A DNA stretch of 5,830 nucleotides from Dehalococcoidales bacterium (GTDB lineage Bacteria > Chloroflexota > Dehalococcoidia > Dehalococcoidales > UBA5627): contig JAAYAZ010000029.1 of NCBI GenBank assembly GCA_012719115.1, forward strand, positions 1 to 5,830, written 5' to 3'. The notes under the pieces were generated by a model. It saw only the letters and a program-made list of their open reading frames with translations, searched no databases and was not told where the DNA came from. This document shows positions 1 through 5,537 of the stretch, in pieces. Numbering within the stretch: the first letter of the stretch is position 1; each line of letters begins with the position of its first letter. Made by a program: the position numbers and the translations under genes.

Positions 1-294
1 CAGGTGCCCGAAGCGAAGTTAAGAGAAAACGGTAAGCCTATGGCTAAAAAGAGAGTTTTATGGACACTGGTGGTAAGCGAGGTAGCCAAGCAGGAAGAAA
101 TAGCCGTTTCTGAGCAGGAAGTAGATGAGGAAATCGAGAGTATGTTAAAAGATGCCGGGCAAAGAAAAGAAGAAATGCGAAAATATTTACAGGAAAGCAA
201 CGGAAGAAGGGAAGTGGAAAGCTTTTTACATGCCAAGAAAACCATTAAACATCTGGTGGAGATGGTGAAAGCTAACACTCCGTCCGAAAATTAA
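1..294 (+). CDS. tig: Trigger factor, C-terminal part (5' end outside window)
   Basis: This is the C-terminal end of trigger factor, the ribosome-associated chaperone that binds nascent chains at the exit tunnel and, in most bacteria, has peptidyl-prolyl isomerase activity. The reading frame is open from the first base, so the gene begins upstream. About 97 residues remain, all from the helical substrate-binding domain: the pattern R-V-L-W-T-L-V-V-S-E-V-A-K-Q-E followed by I-A-V-S-E-Q-E-V-D-E-E-I matches the family's 'lvl-eIA-e-i-vs-eEv' stretch. The rest is charged, predicted helical sequence, as expected for the C-terminal arms. The ribosome-binding and isomerase domains are not in the window. 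The stop codon lies 19 nt before clpP on the same strand, so the two are probably co-transcribed, a classic tig-clpP pairing. The internal ATG and GTG codons near the left edge are not the true start. Confidence 0.88.
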   Translation, partial: QVPEAKLRENGKPMAKKRVLWTLVVSEVAKQEEIAVSEQEVDEEIESMLKDAGQRKEEMRKYLQESNGRREVESFLHAKKTIKHLVEMVKANTPSEN

Positions 295-300
295 TATTAT

Positions 301-307
301 AAAGGAG
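301..307 (+). promoter_or_regulatory. Strong Shine-Dalgarno site of clpP
   Basis: AAAGGAG lies 6 nt upstream of the clpP ATG at 314, which is near-ideal spacing. It sits in the 19-nt gap after the tig stop and fixes the clpP start. No separate promoter is evident in this gap. Confidence 0.85.
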
Positions 308-313
308 TAAAAA

Positions 314-925
314 ATGTACGAAAATCCGAGCAATGTAATACCCATGGTGATTGAAAGCGGTGCAAGGGGGGAGAGGGCTTACGATATATATTCATTACTC
401 TTGAAAGAGCGTATCATCATACTGGGTACTCAGATAAACGACCAGGTGTCTAATGTTATTGTTGCCCAGCTTCTCTTTTTGGAAAGGGAAGACCCCGATA
501 AGGATATACAGCTTTTTATAAACTCGCCGGGTGGCGTGATTGCTTCCGGTCTTGCTATTTACGATACAATGAATTTAATAAAACCGGACGTATCGACAAT
601 ATGTGTCGGTATGGCAGCCAGTATGGCTACCGTATTATTGAGCGCCGGCGCCAAAGGCAAGCGGTTTGCTCTGCCTAACTCTACAATACATATGCATCAG
701 GCTCTCGGCGGAGCGCAGGGACAGGCTTCCGATATCGAAATTGCCGCCCGTGAAATTATGAGATTACAGGATTTAATAAGGGGTATTCTGGTAACGAATA
801 CCGGGCAACCAGTGGAGAAAATTATCCACGATACCGACCGTGATTTCTATTTGAATCCTCAACAGGCTGTCGAATATGGTTTAATCGATGAGATATTAGC
901 AAAACCGGAAGATGACAAGAAATAA
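314..925 (+). CDS. clpP: ATP-dependent Clp protease proteolytic subunit ClpP
   Basis: ClpP is the serine peptidase that forms a double-heptamer barrel and degrades proteins fed to it by a Clp ATPase (ClpX, ClpA or ClpC) in the cytoplasm. The 203-residue length is typical. The catalytic triad is visible as Ser103 (in AASMA), His128 (in MHMHQ-type context, IHMHQ) and Asp177 (in DTDRDF), with the same 25- and 49-residue spacings as in E. coli ClpP. The oxyanion-hole motif SPGG is at 71-74 and the handle-region glycines (LGGAQGQ) follow His128. Only about six residues precede the VIPMVIE segment that matches the mature E. coli N-terminus, so any propeptide is very short. The gene follows tig and is followed by a terminator rather than by clpX, so the partner ATPase must be encoded elsewhere. 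I see no missing key residue. Confidence 0.97.
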   Translation: MYENPSNVIPMVIESGARGERAYDIYSLLLKERIIILGTQINDQVSNVIVAQLLFLEREDPDKDIQLFINSPGGVIASGLAIYDTMNLIKPDVSTICVGMAASMATVLLSAGAKGKRFALPNSTIHMHQALGGAQGQASDIEIAAREIMRLQDLIRGILVTNTGQPVEKIIHDTDRDFYLNPQQAVEYGLIDEILAKPEDDKK

Positions 926-956
926 TCAGACATTCAATCTTTTTATATGCAGTAAG

Positions 957-993
957 AACCGGCGGGGTAGCGTTATCCTGCCGGTTTTCTTTT
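957..993 (+). terminator. Intrinsic terminator of the tig-clpP operon
   Basis: The segment 957-969 can pair with 974-986 to give a 13-bp stem with two G-T wobbles and a 4-nt loop (GCGT). The outer core is AACCGGC/GCCGGTT. It runs directly into TTTTCTTTT (985-993). It begins about 30 nt after the clpP stop, as expected for a Rho-independent terminator. The 3' T-run exists only on the plus strand, so it serves the clpP side. Confidence 0.9.
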
Positions 994-1071
994 AAAGGAA
1001 TGCGGGAAGATTACCTATCATTTTTGGTTGCTGAGTTCATCGAAAGACGCGGGCCGCCAAACCTTTAACTG

Positions 1072-1101
1072 TCATTCAGGCGGTCCCAATAGGGCGGGAC
1101 C
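1072..1101. repeat. Hairpin-forming repeat-like fragment
   Basis: GGTCCC (1082-1087) and GGGACC (1096-1101) form a perfect 6-bp inverted repeat around an 8-nt loop. It is preceded by TCATTCAGGC, which resembles the 'TGTCATTC' edge of common interspersed intergenic repeats. A T-run does not follow, so this is not a terminator. Family assignment is from memory and weak. Confidence 0.4.
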
Positions 1102-1163
1102 CAAGAATACGGGGTGTCGGGTGAATCAGGCATAAAGCTACTGCGGCAACATGCAGAATATCA

Positions 1164-1220
1164 GCCCTCATCCGTCATTTACTTCGTAAATGCCAACTTC
1201 CACGAGGGGATGGCTTTTAT
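1164..1220. repeat. Degenerate interspersed repeat with CATTTAC/GTAAATG hairpin
   Basis: GCCCTCATCC is followed by a perfect 7-bp inverted repeat, CATTTAC (1176-1182) and GTAAATG (1186-1192), with a 3-nt TTC loop. Next comes an imperfect CTTCC..GAGGGGATGGCTTTTAT segment. This order (CCTCATCCG, a small hairpin, a CCTTCCCC/GGGGAAGG-like hairpin, then GGCTTTT) matches a repeat design I recall from intergenic regions of many genomes, here decayed in the second hairpin. No other copy is present in the window, so repetition itself cannot be shown. Confidence 0.5.
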
Positions 1221-1306
1221 TATTACGTCTCGGATATTTTATTAGACCATCACAAATTCAGTATGACACTAAATTACCGGTTGTTGTGAGAGGTCTCAAT
1301 AAATCC

Positions 1307-1336
1307 GTTCATGGTGAGCCTGCTGAACCACGAAAC
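1307..1336. repeat. Degenerate inverted-repeat element (GTTCATGGTGAGCCTG type)
   Basis: TTC-A-TGGT (1308-1315) pairs with ACCA-C-GAA (1327-1334) across an 11-nt loop, with a single mismatch in the stem. The sequence resembles the widespread short palindromic repeat whose spurious translation reads like 'VHGEPVEP'; here the frame gives V-H-G-E-P-A-E-P. It appears as one decayed copy in a non-coding region. Assignment to that repeat family is from recollection. Confidence 0.5.
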
Positions 1337-1407
1337 AATCTCTACGGTTCAATATTATCAGGGCTGCGCTATAATAATTACATATACAGTTAGGGGTAAT
1401 TAAAGGG

Positions 1408-1454
1408 CATTGCAGGGATTGCTTCGCCTCAACTTGTTGAGGCTCGCAAAGACG
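1408..1454. repeat. Degenerate CATTGC-GATTGCTTCG-type repeat with strong hairpin
   Basis: CATTGC, then GGATTGCTTCG, a perfect inverted repeat GCCTCAA (1426-1432)/TTGAGGC (1437-1443), then CTCGCAAAGACG. The arrangement resembles the common intergenic element in which GATTGCTTCG and CTCGCAATGACG flank a small hairpin. It lies about 30 nt past the formyltransferase stop, so the hairpin could also shape the 3' end of the minus-strand transcript. No T-run follows the stem in that direction, which argues against a standard intrinsic terminator. Confidence 0.5.
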
Positions 1455-1482
1455 TAGGTGTATTGTAACTCTGAGTGAATGT

Positions 1483-2301
1483 TTAATTCTTAGCTTCCAG
1501 TAACCTCTCGATTTCATCTGTGAGATTGTAGCCGTTTATTTTGTTTTTGTGCGAGTCAAAAACCGCGCCGTTGGAAATGATTACCTTTCCCGAACTGAAG
1601 GCGGACATAGTTGTTAAAATAAGCGGGAGCTCTCTTTTCACTCCCTGCTGGCGAATGATTTTGAAAAGTTCGTTATCCTCTCCCTGGTTTTTTTTAATTT
1701 CATCAACCCTCTTTTCTTTAACAAACTGCCAGTGCTTGTCGAACGGCTCGCCGATTATAGGAAATTTGCAGTAGCTGACAACCGGGCCTTTATCCAGTTC
1801 AGGGGTTACCATATGCATCATTACGCCGGTTTCTTTAGCTTTAGTATCAATCAACTTCCAGATAACCTCGCGCCAGGTACCCTTCGGGCCGCCGGGCGCT
1901 GCCGGGTGCAGGTTGAGCATATTGTATTTTTTACACATTTCATGACCTACAATAAGCATATAACCCGCCAGTACGCACAGGTCACAATCAAAATCTTTTA
2001 GTAATCCCATAACCTGACGGTCGTATTCCAGTCTCCACTCCGGTAATGGTTCATCGGGGGCGTTGTCGGGCCTATCGCCTTTGAATTTTTGATAAGAAAA
2101 GCATACTATAGGAATATTGCTGCTTTTTACCAGTTCGATGAAGCGGTCGGTTTCCGGAGATTCCCCCGCTTCGCGGCTGCAGAAGACATAGGAAATGCGG
2201 GCATTTTTTATTTGTCCGCTACTTATACCGTCCAAAGCAACTTTAAAGAGTTCTCTTGAACCTTTGCCTCTTCCGGTGGAAAACCAGCCGAATTGATACA
2301 T
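1483..2301 (-). CDS. PurN-like formyltransferase family protein
   Basis: This 272-residue protein has the fold signature of the formyltransferase family, which transfers a formyl group from 10-formyltetrahydrofolate (for example to GAR, in purine synthesis, by PurN). Visible landmarks are an N-terminal strand and phosphate-loop-like turn (FSTGRGKGS, 7-15), LAGYM at 111-115, the catalytic-type Asn130 and His132 (NLHP), and Asp170 in ELDKGPV, matching Asn106/His108/Asp144 of E. coli PurN. It differs from true PurN: it is about 60 residues longer, has an extra residue in the first glycine loop, and the SLLP..PG-H-H loop after NxHP is replaced by AAPGGPKGTW. The substrate is therefore uncertain. 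The ATG is 1 nt after the upstream PHP stop and has no clear Shine-Dalgarno site, suggesting coupled translation. It is the last gene of the operon. Confidence 0.78.
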   Translation of the reverse strand: MYQFGWFSTGRGKGSRELFKVALDGISSGQIKNARISYVFCSREAGESPETDRFIELVKSSNIPIVCFSYQKFKGDRPDNAPDEPLPEWRLEYDRQVMGLLKDFDCDLCVLAGYMLIVGHEMCKKYNMLNLHPAAPGGPKGTWREVIWKLIDTKAKETGVMMHMVTPELDKGPVVSYCKFPIIGEPFDKHWQFVKEKRVDEIKKNQGEDNELFKIIRQQGVKRELPLILTTMSAFSSGKVIISNGAVFDSHKNKINGYNLTDEIERLLEAKN

Positions 2302-2302
2302 T

Positions 2303-2950
2303 TTATTTAAACCGTTTCATCAATTTATTTTTTACACTGATAAGGTGTACAAACGGGCTGGAGGAATGGGCGTTGATTTTGCCCTCATCAAGTGCGGTTA
2401 AAAATTCCTCTTTATTATTGAAATCAGGCATCTCTATAAAACTGACTCCTATTTCAGGTATTGAATGTGCATCGCTGCCTGCGCTTTGCCTCAGATTATT
2501 TCTTATAGCGAAGTTAAGCGCCAGACTACGGTCCTGAAAGGCAAGAGTTCTGCCGTTATGAACTTCGATTATATCAATATCCTGCTTAATAGCCTCAAGG
2601 TTTATCCCCTGAAATGCCGATGAACGGTACTTATCGAAAGGATGCGGAATACATACCAGTCCGTTTTGTTCTCTTATTCTTTTAATCGCCTCTTGCGGTG
2701 TTATTCCGCTGGGTATGGTTTCCTTTAAAAACATTCCCATTATCTCCCCGTGAGGAGTAAGTATTTCTTCGGCTACAATTATTTTGAAAGGAGCTATTTC
2801 CTGTAATTTAAGTGCTCCCTCTGTTGTGCCGTGGTCACACACTGCCAGGCAATTAATTCCTATTTTTAAACACTGTTTAATGATGTCATCCAGTGAGTTG
2901 TTAGAGTCGGGAGAATAGCAGGTGTGTATGTGGAGGTCTGCTTTCAGCAT
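2303..2950 (-). CDS. PHP-domain metal-dependent phosphoesterase
   Basis: The 215-residue protein is a stand-alone PHP domain, a TIM-barrel-like hydrolase with a multi-metal centre that usually cleaves phosphoesters. Motifs in order are DLHIHT (His7, His9) with Asp15 just after, CDH (His40), Glu62, HPFD (His103), VHNGR (His131) and GSDAH (Asp160, His162). This is essentially a full ligand set. At the position where many relatives have a His (G-H-x-L-G), this protein has Glu69 in HGEIMG, a variant I believe is common in a subfamily. Relatives include TrpH/RNase AM-type nucleases and 3',5'-nucleoside bisphosphate phosphatases, but it is shorter than E. coli RNase AM (about 290 residues) and its substrate cannot be read from sequence. 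Its ATG directly abuts the efp stop (TAAATG), with AAAGGA about 11 nt upstream inside efp, so it is coupled to efp. Confidence 0.88.
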   Translation of the reverse strand: MLKADLHIHTCYSPDSNNSLDDIIKQCLKIGINCLAVCDHGTTEGALKLQEIAPFKIIVAEEILTPHGEIMGMFLKETIPSGITPQEAIKRIREQNGLVCIPHPFDKYRSSAFQGINLEAIKQDIDIIEVHNGRTLAFQDRSLALNFAIRNNLRQSAGSDAHSIPEIGVSFIEMPDFNNKEEFLTALDEGKINAHSSSPFVHLISVKNKLMKRFK

Positions 2951-3511
2951 TTATCCGTTTTTCCTTTCCAGATAAGCCCCCGACCTGGTATCTACTTTTA
3001 CAATATCTCCTATGTTAATAAAGAGAGGAACCTGGATACTGGTACCTGTTTCCAGTTTTGCCGGTTTGTTTCCGGCAGTTGCGGTGTCACCTTTAAATCC
3101 GGGTTCGGTCTCAACCACTTCCAGTTCTACAGCGACAGGTAGCTCGATATCCAATATCTTTTCTTTATAGCTGGATACTTCTACCTGCATCCCTTCTTTA
3201 AGATATGCTATAGAATCCGATACCTGCGATTCATTGACGGTGATTTGTTCGAAGTTCTCCGTGTCCATAAAGTAGTACAGGCCTTCGTCATTATAAAGGT
3301 ACTGCATATTTCTTGTATCCAGATGGGCTCTTACAAATTTATCATCCGATTGGAAACTCTGCTCAATGGTATGTCCGCCTACGATATCACGAAGTTTTAC
3401 ATGCGCCAGGGCAGTCCTTTTCATTTTTATATGCTTATAATCTATAACCTGATACAACTTATCGTTTAATACAATAACCACACCTTTTCTCAATTCCGAG
3501 CCGCTTAACAT
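2951..3511 (-). CDS. efp: Translation elongation factor P
   Basis: EF-P binds between the P and E sites of the ribosome and speeds peptide-bond formation at proline stretches. The 186 residues show the usual three beta-barrel layout: a KOW-like N-terminal domain (about 1-63), a middle OB domain (about 67-128) and a C-terminal OB domain (about 130-186). The C-terminal segment contains the family signature (TEPGFKGDTATAGNKPA at 135-151, then ETGTSIQVPLFINIGD). The start is supported by GGGGAG 5 nt before the ATG. The tip loop, which in most EF-Ps reads K-P-G-K-G and carries the modified Lys or Arg, reads HIKMKRTALAHV (27-38); a Lys (31) and an Arg (32) are at the tip but the Pro-Gly pair is gone. 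It follows the Xaa-Pro peptidase by 16 nt and abuts the PHP gene. Confidence 0.97.
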   Translation of the reverse strand: MLSGSELRKGVVIVLNDKLYQVIDYKHIKMKRTALAHVKLRDIVGGHTIEQSFQSDDKFVRAHLDTRNMQYLYNDEGLYYFMDTENFEQITVNESQVSDSIAYLKEGMQVEVSSYKEKILDIELPVAVELEVVETEPGFKGDTATAGNKPAKLETGTSIQVPLFINIGDIVKVDTRSGAYLERKNG

Positions 3512-3513
3512 AT

Positions 3514-3521
3514 AATCTCCC
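3514..3521 (-). promoter_or_regulatory. Shine-Dalgarno site of efp
   Basis: On the minus strand the sequence reads TTGGGGAGATTAT before the ATG; GGGGAG is 5 nt from the start codon. It lies in the 16-nt gap after the peptidase stop and confirms the efp start. Confidence 0.7.
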
Positions 3522-3527
3522 CAATAT

Positions 3528-4598
3528 CTATTTTTTCAACTTTGAAATTACGCTTATTTTACCATTTTTTAGCATAACTGTATCCTCTATCCTGACTCCG
3601 CCCCACCCCGGAATATATATTCCCGGTTCTATGGTAAAAGCCATGTTCTCAGTCAGAATGTCACCGGAAATGCGATGAAGATTGGGTTTTTCATGTGCCG
3701 CCAGACCGATTCCGTGCCCAAGGCTATGCCCGAAGGCTTCGCCGTATCCTGCTTCTTCGATAATGCTCCTGGCAAATCTATCGGCTTCTGCCCCGGTCGT
3801 TCCGTCAACAATTTTTGAAATGGCATTCAACTGTGCTTCCAGAACAATTCGGTATATGTTATTGAAAGTGGCATCCGGCTTTCCGATACACAGCGTTCTG
3901 GTTATATCGCTGCAATAACCCTCTATTTTGGCGCCGAAATCGATGACTATCGGCTCACCTTCTTGTATCATACGTACCGAAGGTTGAGCATGCGGCAACG
4001 CCGCATTGGGCCCCGAGCCGACAATTATTTCAAATGGAATGGATTGGCTGCCGGCTTCACGAAGTGATTTTTCCAGTTCCCACGCAACATCGAGTTCGGT
4101 CATTCCTGCATGGATAATTTCCTCGATATGTTTGAATGCTTTATCGCTTATTTGCGTAGCGCGTTCGATACAAGCTATTTCTTCGGTGTCTTTTATCATC
4201 CTTATTGTTTCAACGGCATCCGTTAAAGGTGCAAATTCTAATTCTATTCCGGCTTTATCTATTGAAGAAGACAAGGCTTGATACCTCTCGAAACTCATAT
4301 CGGAAGATTCAAACCCAAGCTGTTTGATTTTGAGCCCATCGATTATTTCAGGAAACCATTTATCGGTACTGCCCGAAATCCGGAATAGGGTATAAGCCGG
4401 GGCCTGCTCTTTAGCCTGCTCGACATAACGAAAATCAGTAGCCAGTACCAGGCTGTTATGAGTTATAAAAAGATAGCCGGCTGAGCCGTTGAAACCCGAA
4501 AGGTAATATCTGTTTTCAGGCCGGGAAATTAAAATGGCATCTACGTTTTTTTCATTGAGTATGTGTCTAAGTCCGGTTATTCTCTTGTCTATCTTCAT
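3528..4598 (-). CDS. M24B Xaa-Pro peptidase (prolidase / aminopeptidase P type)
   Basis: A cytoplasmic pita-bread metallopeptidase expected to cleave Xaa-Pro bonds in dipeptides or at peptide N-termini. With the start chosen here it has 356 residues, typical of the short bacterial PepQ/YqhT-type enzymes. The N-terminal creatinase-like domain spans about 1-130 and the catalytic domain about 135-350. All five dinuclear metal ligands are visible: Asp220 (VIDFG), Asp231 (CSDITRT), His295 (GHGIGL), Glu324 (IEPG) and Glu338 (VRIEDT). The conserved histidines His203 (LPHAQPS) and His302 (AHEKP) are also present. An ATG 13 codons upstream (4637) is possible, but the start at 4598 has AAGGGAAG a few bases upstream and begins where the family usually begins. 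It overlaps the xerC end by 32 nt. Dipeptidase versus aminopeptidase activity cannot be decided. Pairing with efp is seen in many bacteria, including yqhT-efp in Bacillus. Confidence 0.92.
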   Translation of the reverse strand: MKIDKRITGLRHILNEKNVDAILISRPENRYYLSGFNGSAGYLFITHNSLVLATDFRYVEQAKEQAPAYTLFRISGSTDKWFPEIIDGLKIKQLGFESSDMSFERYQALSSSIDKAGIELEFAPLTDAVETIRMIKDTEEIACIERATQISDKAFKHIEEIIHAGMTELDVAWELEKSLREAGSQSIPFEIIVGSGPNAALPHAQPSVRMIQEGEPIVIDFGAKIEGYCSDITRTLCIGKPDATFNNIYRIVLEAQLNAISKIVDGTTGAEADRFARSIIEEAGYGEAFGHSLGHGIGLAAHEKPNLHRISGDILTENMAFTIEPGIYIPGWGGVRIEDTVMLKNGKISVISKLKK

Positions 4599-5532
4599 CA
4601 ATCTTCCCTTCTGATTTTGCCATCGGATGGGCTGCAAGATATACCTTTCGTGCCTGTCCGTGTGTGACGTGGGTATAAATCTGGGTGGTTGACAGGTTTG
4701 AATGTCCTAAAAGTTCCTGTACTACTCTCAGGTCGGCGCCGCCATCAAGCATATGTGTAGCAAAGGTGTGTCGCAACAGGTGGGGATGTACATCTTTTTC
4801 GATACCCGCTAAACCGGCATATTTGTGCATAAGCAGCTGCACCATACGCTCGGTAAGCCTGTTGCCATCACGGTTTAAAAACAGAGCGTTGCCTCCGGTT
4901 CTCTTAACCAGTAATTTAGGCCTGCCGTTGGTCAGATAATTAACTATTGCAGCGGCGGCATGTTCTCCCATCAGAACCATGCGTTCCTTGGAGCCTTTGC
5001 CCCAGACGCGTATTTCGTGACTCTCGGTGTTTATATTTTCAATATTCAGATTAACCAGTTCGCTTACACGTAAACCGGAAGCGTATATAAGTTCTATCAG
5101 GGCGCGGTCGCGTAACCCCTGCGGAGTGGATAAATCGGGCGCCTGTAATAATTTTACAACCTCTTCGATTGTTAAAAATTCAGGTAAACGTTTATCCAGC
5201 TTGGGGGAAACAGAATGTTCAAGCGGGTTTGTATCCAGGATCTTTTCCCTGGAAAGATAGCGGTAAAAAGAGCGGATAGCTGAAAGCTTGCGGGCAATGC
5301 TGGCTTTGGCTACCCCTTGATTTGCCAAATATGCCAGATACTCTCGCAATACCCACTTATCGGCCTTGTCCAGCGATTCTATTTTTTTCATACGTAAAAA
5401 CTGGAAAAAGCCTTTTTCTGTACCGCGTTTGGAATTGCCGACCAGGTCGCTGGTATAATTGCGCACCGTATATGGCGATACGTTGCGTTCAGCTACCAGA
5501 TAATTAATATACCTGTTAAAAACTTCCTGCAT
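4567..5532 (-). CDS. xerC: XerC-type tyrosine site-specific recombinase
   Basis: Tyrosine recombinase expected to resolve chromosome dimers at a dif site near replication termination, usually with a second Xer protein. The N-terminal SAM-like core-binding domain (about 1-105) is followed by the catalytic domain (about 115-300). Catalytic residues are complete and spaced as in E. coli XerD: Arg155 (GLRVSEL), Lys179 (GKGSKER), His251 and Arg254 (HPHLLRHTFATH), His277 (LLGHSNLSTTQ) and the nucleophile Tyr286 (IYTHV). The C-terminal YLAAHPMAK resembles the XerC ending more than XerD. A stretch of about ten residues (roughly 31-41, VGNSKRGTEKG) is inserted in the N-terminal domain where most Xer proteins run straight from NY..DL into FFQFL, and the C-terminal tail after 308 is charged and extra. 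The ATG lies 5 nt after the topA stop, with AGCAGGAT upstream. The topA-xerC order is a known chromosomal arrangement, which argues against a phage integrase. Confidence 0.9.
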   Translation of the reverse strand: MQEVFNRYINYLVAERNVSPYTVRNYTSDLVGNSKRGTEKGFFQFLRMKKIESLDKADKWVLREYLAYLANQGVAKASIARKLSAIRSFYRYLSREKILDTNPLEHSVSPKLDKRLPEFLTIEEVVKLLQAPDLSTPQGLRDRALIELIYASGLRVSELVNLNIENINTESHEIRVWGKGSKERMVLMGEHAAAAIVNYLTNGRPKLLVKRTGGNALFLNRDGNRLTERMVQLLMHKYAGLAGIEKDVHPHLLRHTFATHMLDGGADLRVVQELLGHSNLSTTQIYTHVTHGQARKVYLAAHPMAKSEGKIDEDRQENNRT

Positions 5533-5537
5533 TGATA

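Larger units (their letters stand above)
994..1482. other. Convergent intergenic region with repeat-like remnants, no gene
   Basis: About 490 nt between the clpP terminator and the end of the minus-strand operon contain no credible coding sequence. Short open frames here have no ribosome binding site or recognisable protein. What can be seen are several hairpin-forming pieces (listed separately near 1081, 1164, 1307 and 1408) that resemble worn copies of short interspersed intergenic repeats. An additional stretch near 1247-1270 ending in ATTCAGTATGACAC has the look of another such fragment. No T-tracted hairpin was found that would clearly terminate the minus-strand operon, and no promoter or tRNA was recognised. 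Confidence 0.7.

Noticed and set aside
1072..1220. CRISPR array or structured regulatory RNA such as a riboswitch
   Set aside because: There are no regularly spaced direct repeats, and the hairpins lie between convergent 3' ends rather than upstream of a gene.
1190..1393. A 67-codon plus-strand open frame in the intergenic region
   Set aside because: No ribosome binding site and no recognisable protein. Part of its translation (V-H-G-E-P-A-E-P) is the typical spurious reading of a palindromic intergenic repeat.
1426..1443. Hairpin as terminator of the minus-strand operon
   Set aside because: The stem is good, but no T-run follows it on the minus strand; it fits better as part of a repeat remnant.
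1296..1517. A 73-codon minus-strand open frame
   Set aside because: It overlaps the formyltransferase 3' end in another frame and spans the repeat-like hairpins. Its composition does not look like a protein and no start signal supports it.
1483..2950. Defence system or biosynthetic cluster built on the PHP and formyltransferase genes
   Set aside because: PHP proteins occur in some defence contexts, but the neighbours here are all core genes and there is no nuclease, helicase, toxin or other accessory partner.
4567..5532. Phage or mobile-element integrase
   Set aside because: It sits inside a housekeeping operon directly after topA, has a XerC-like C-terminus, and no attachment-site duplication or phage genes are nearby.
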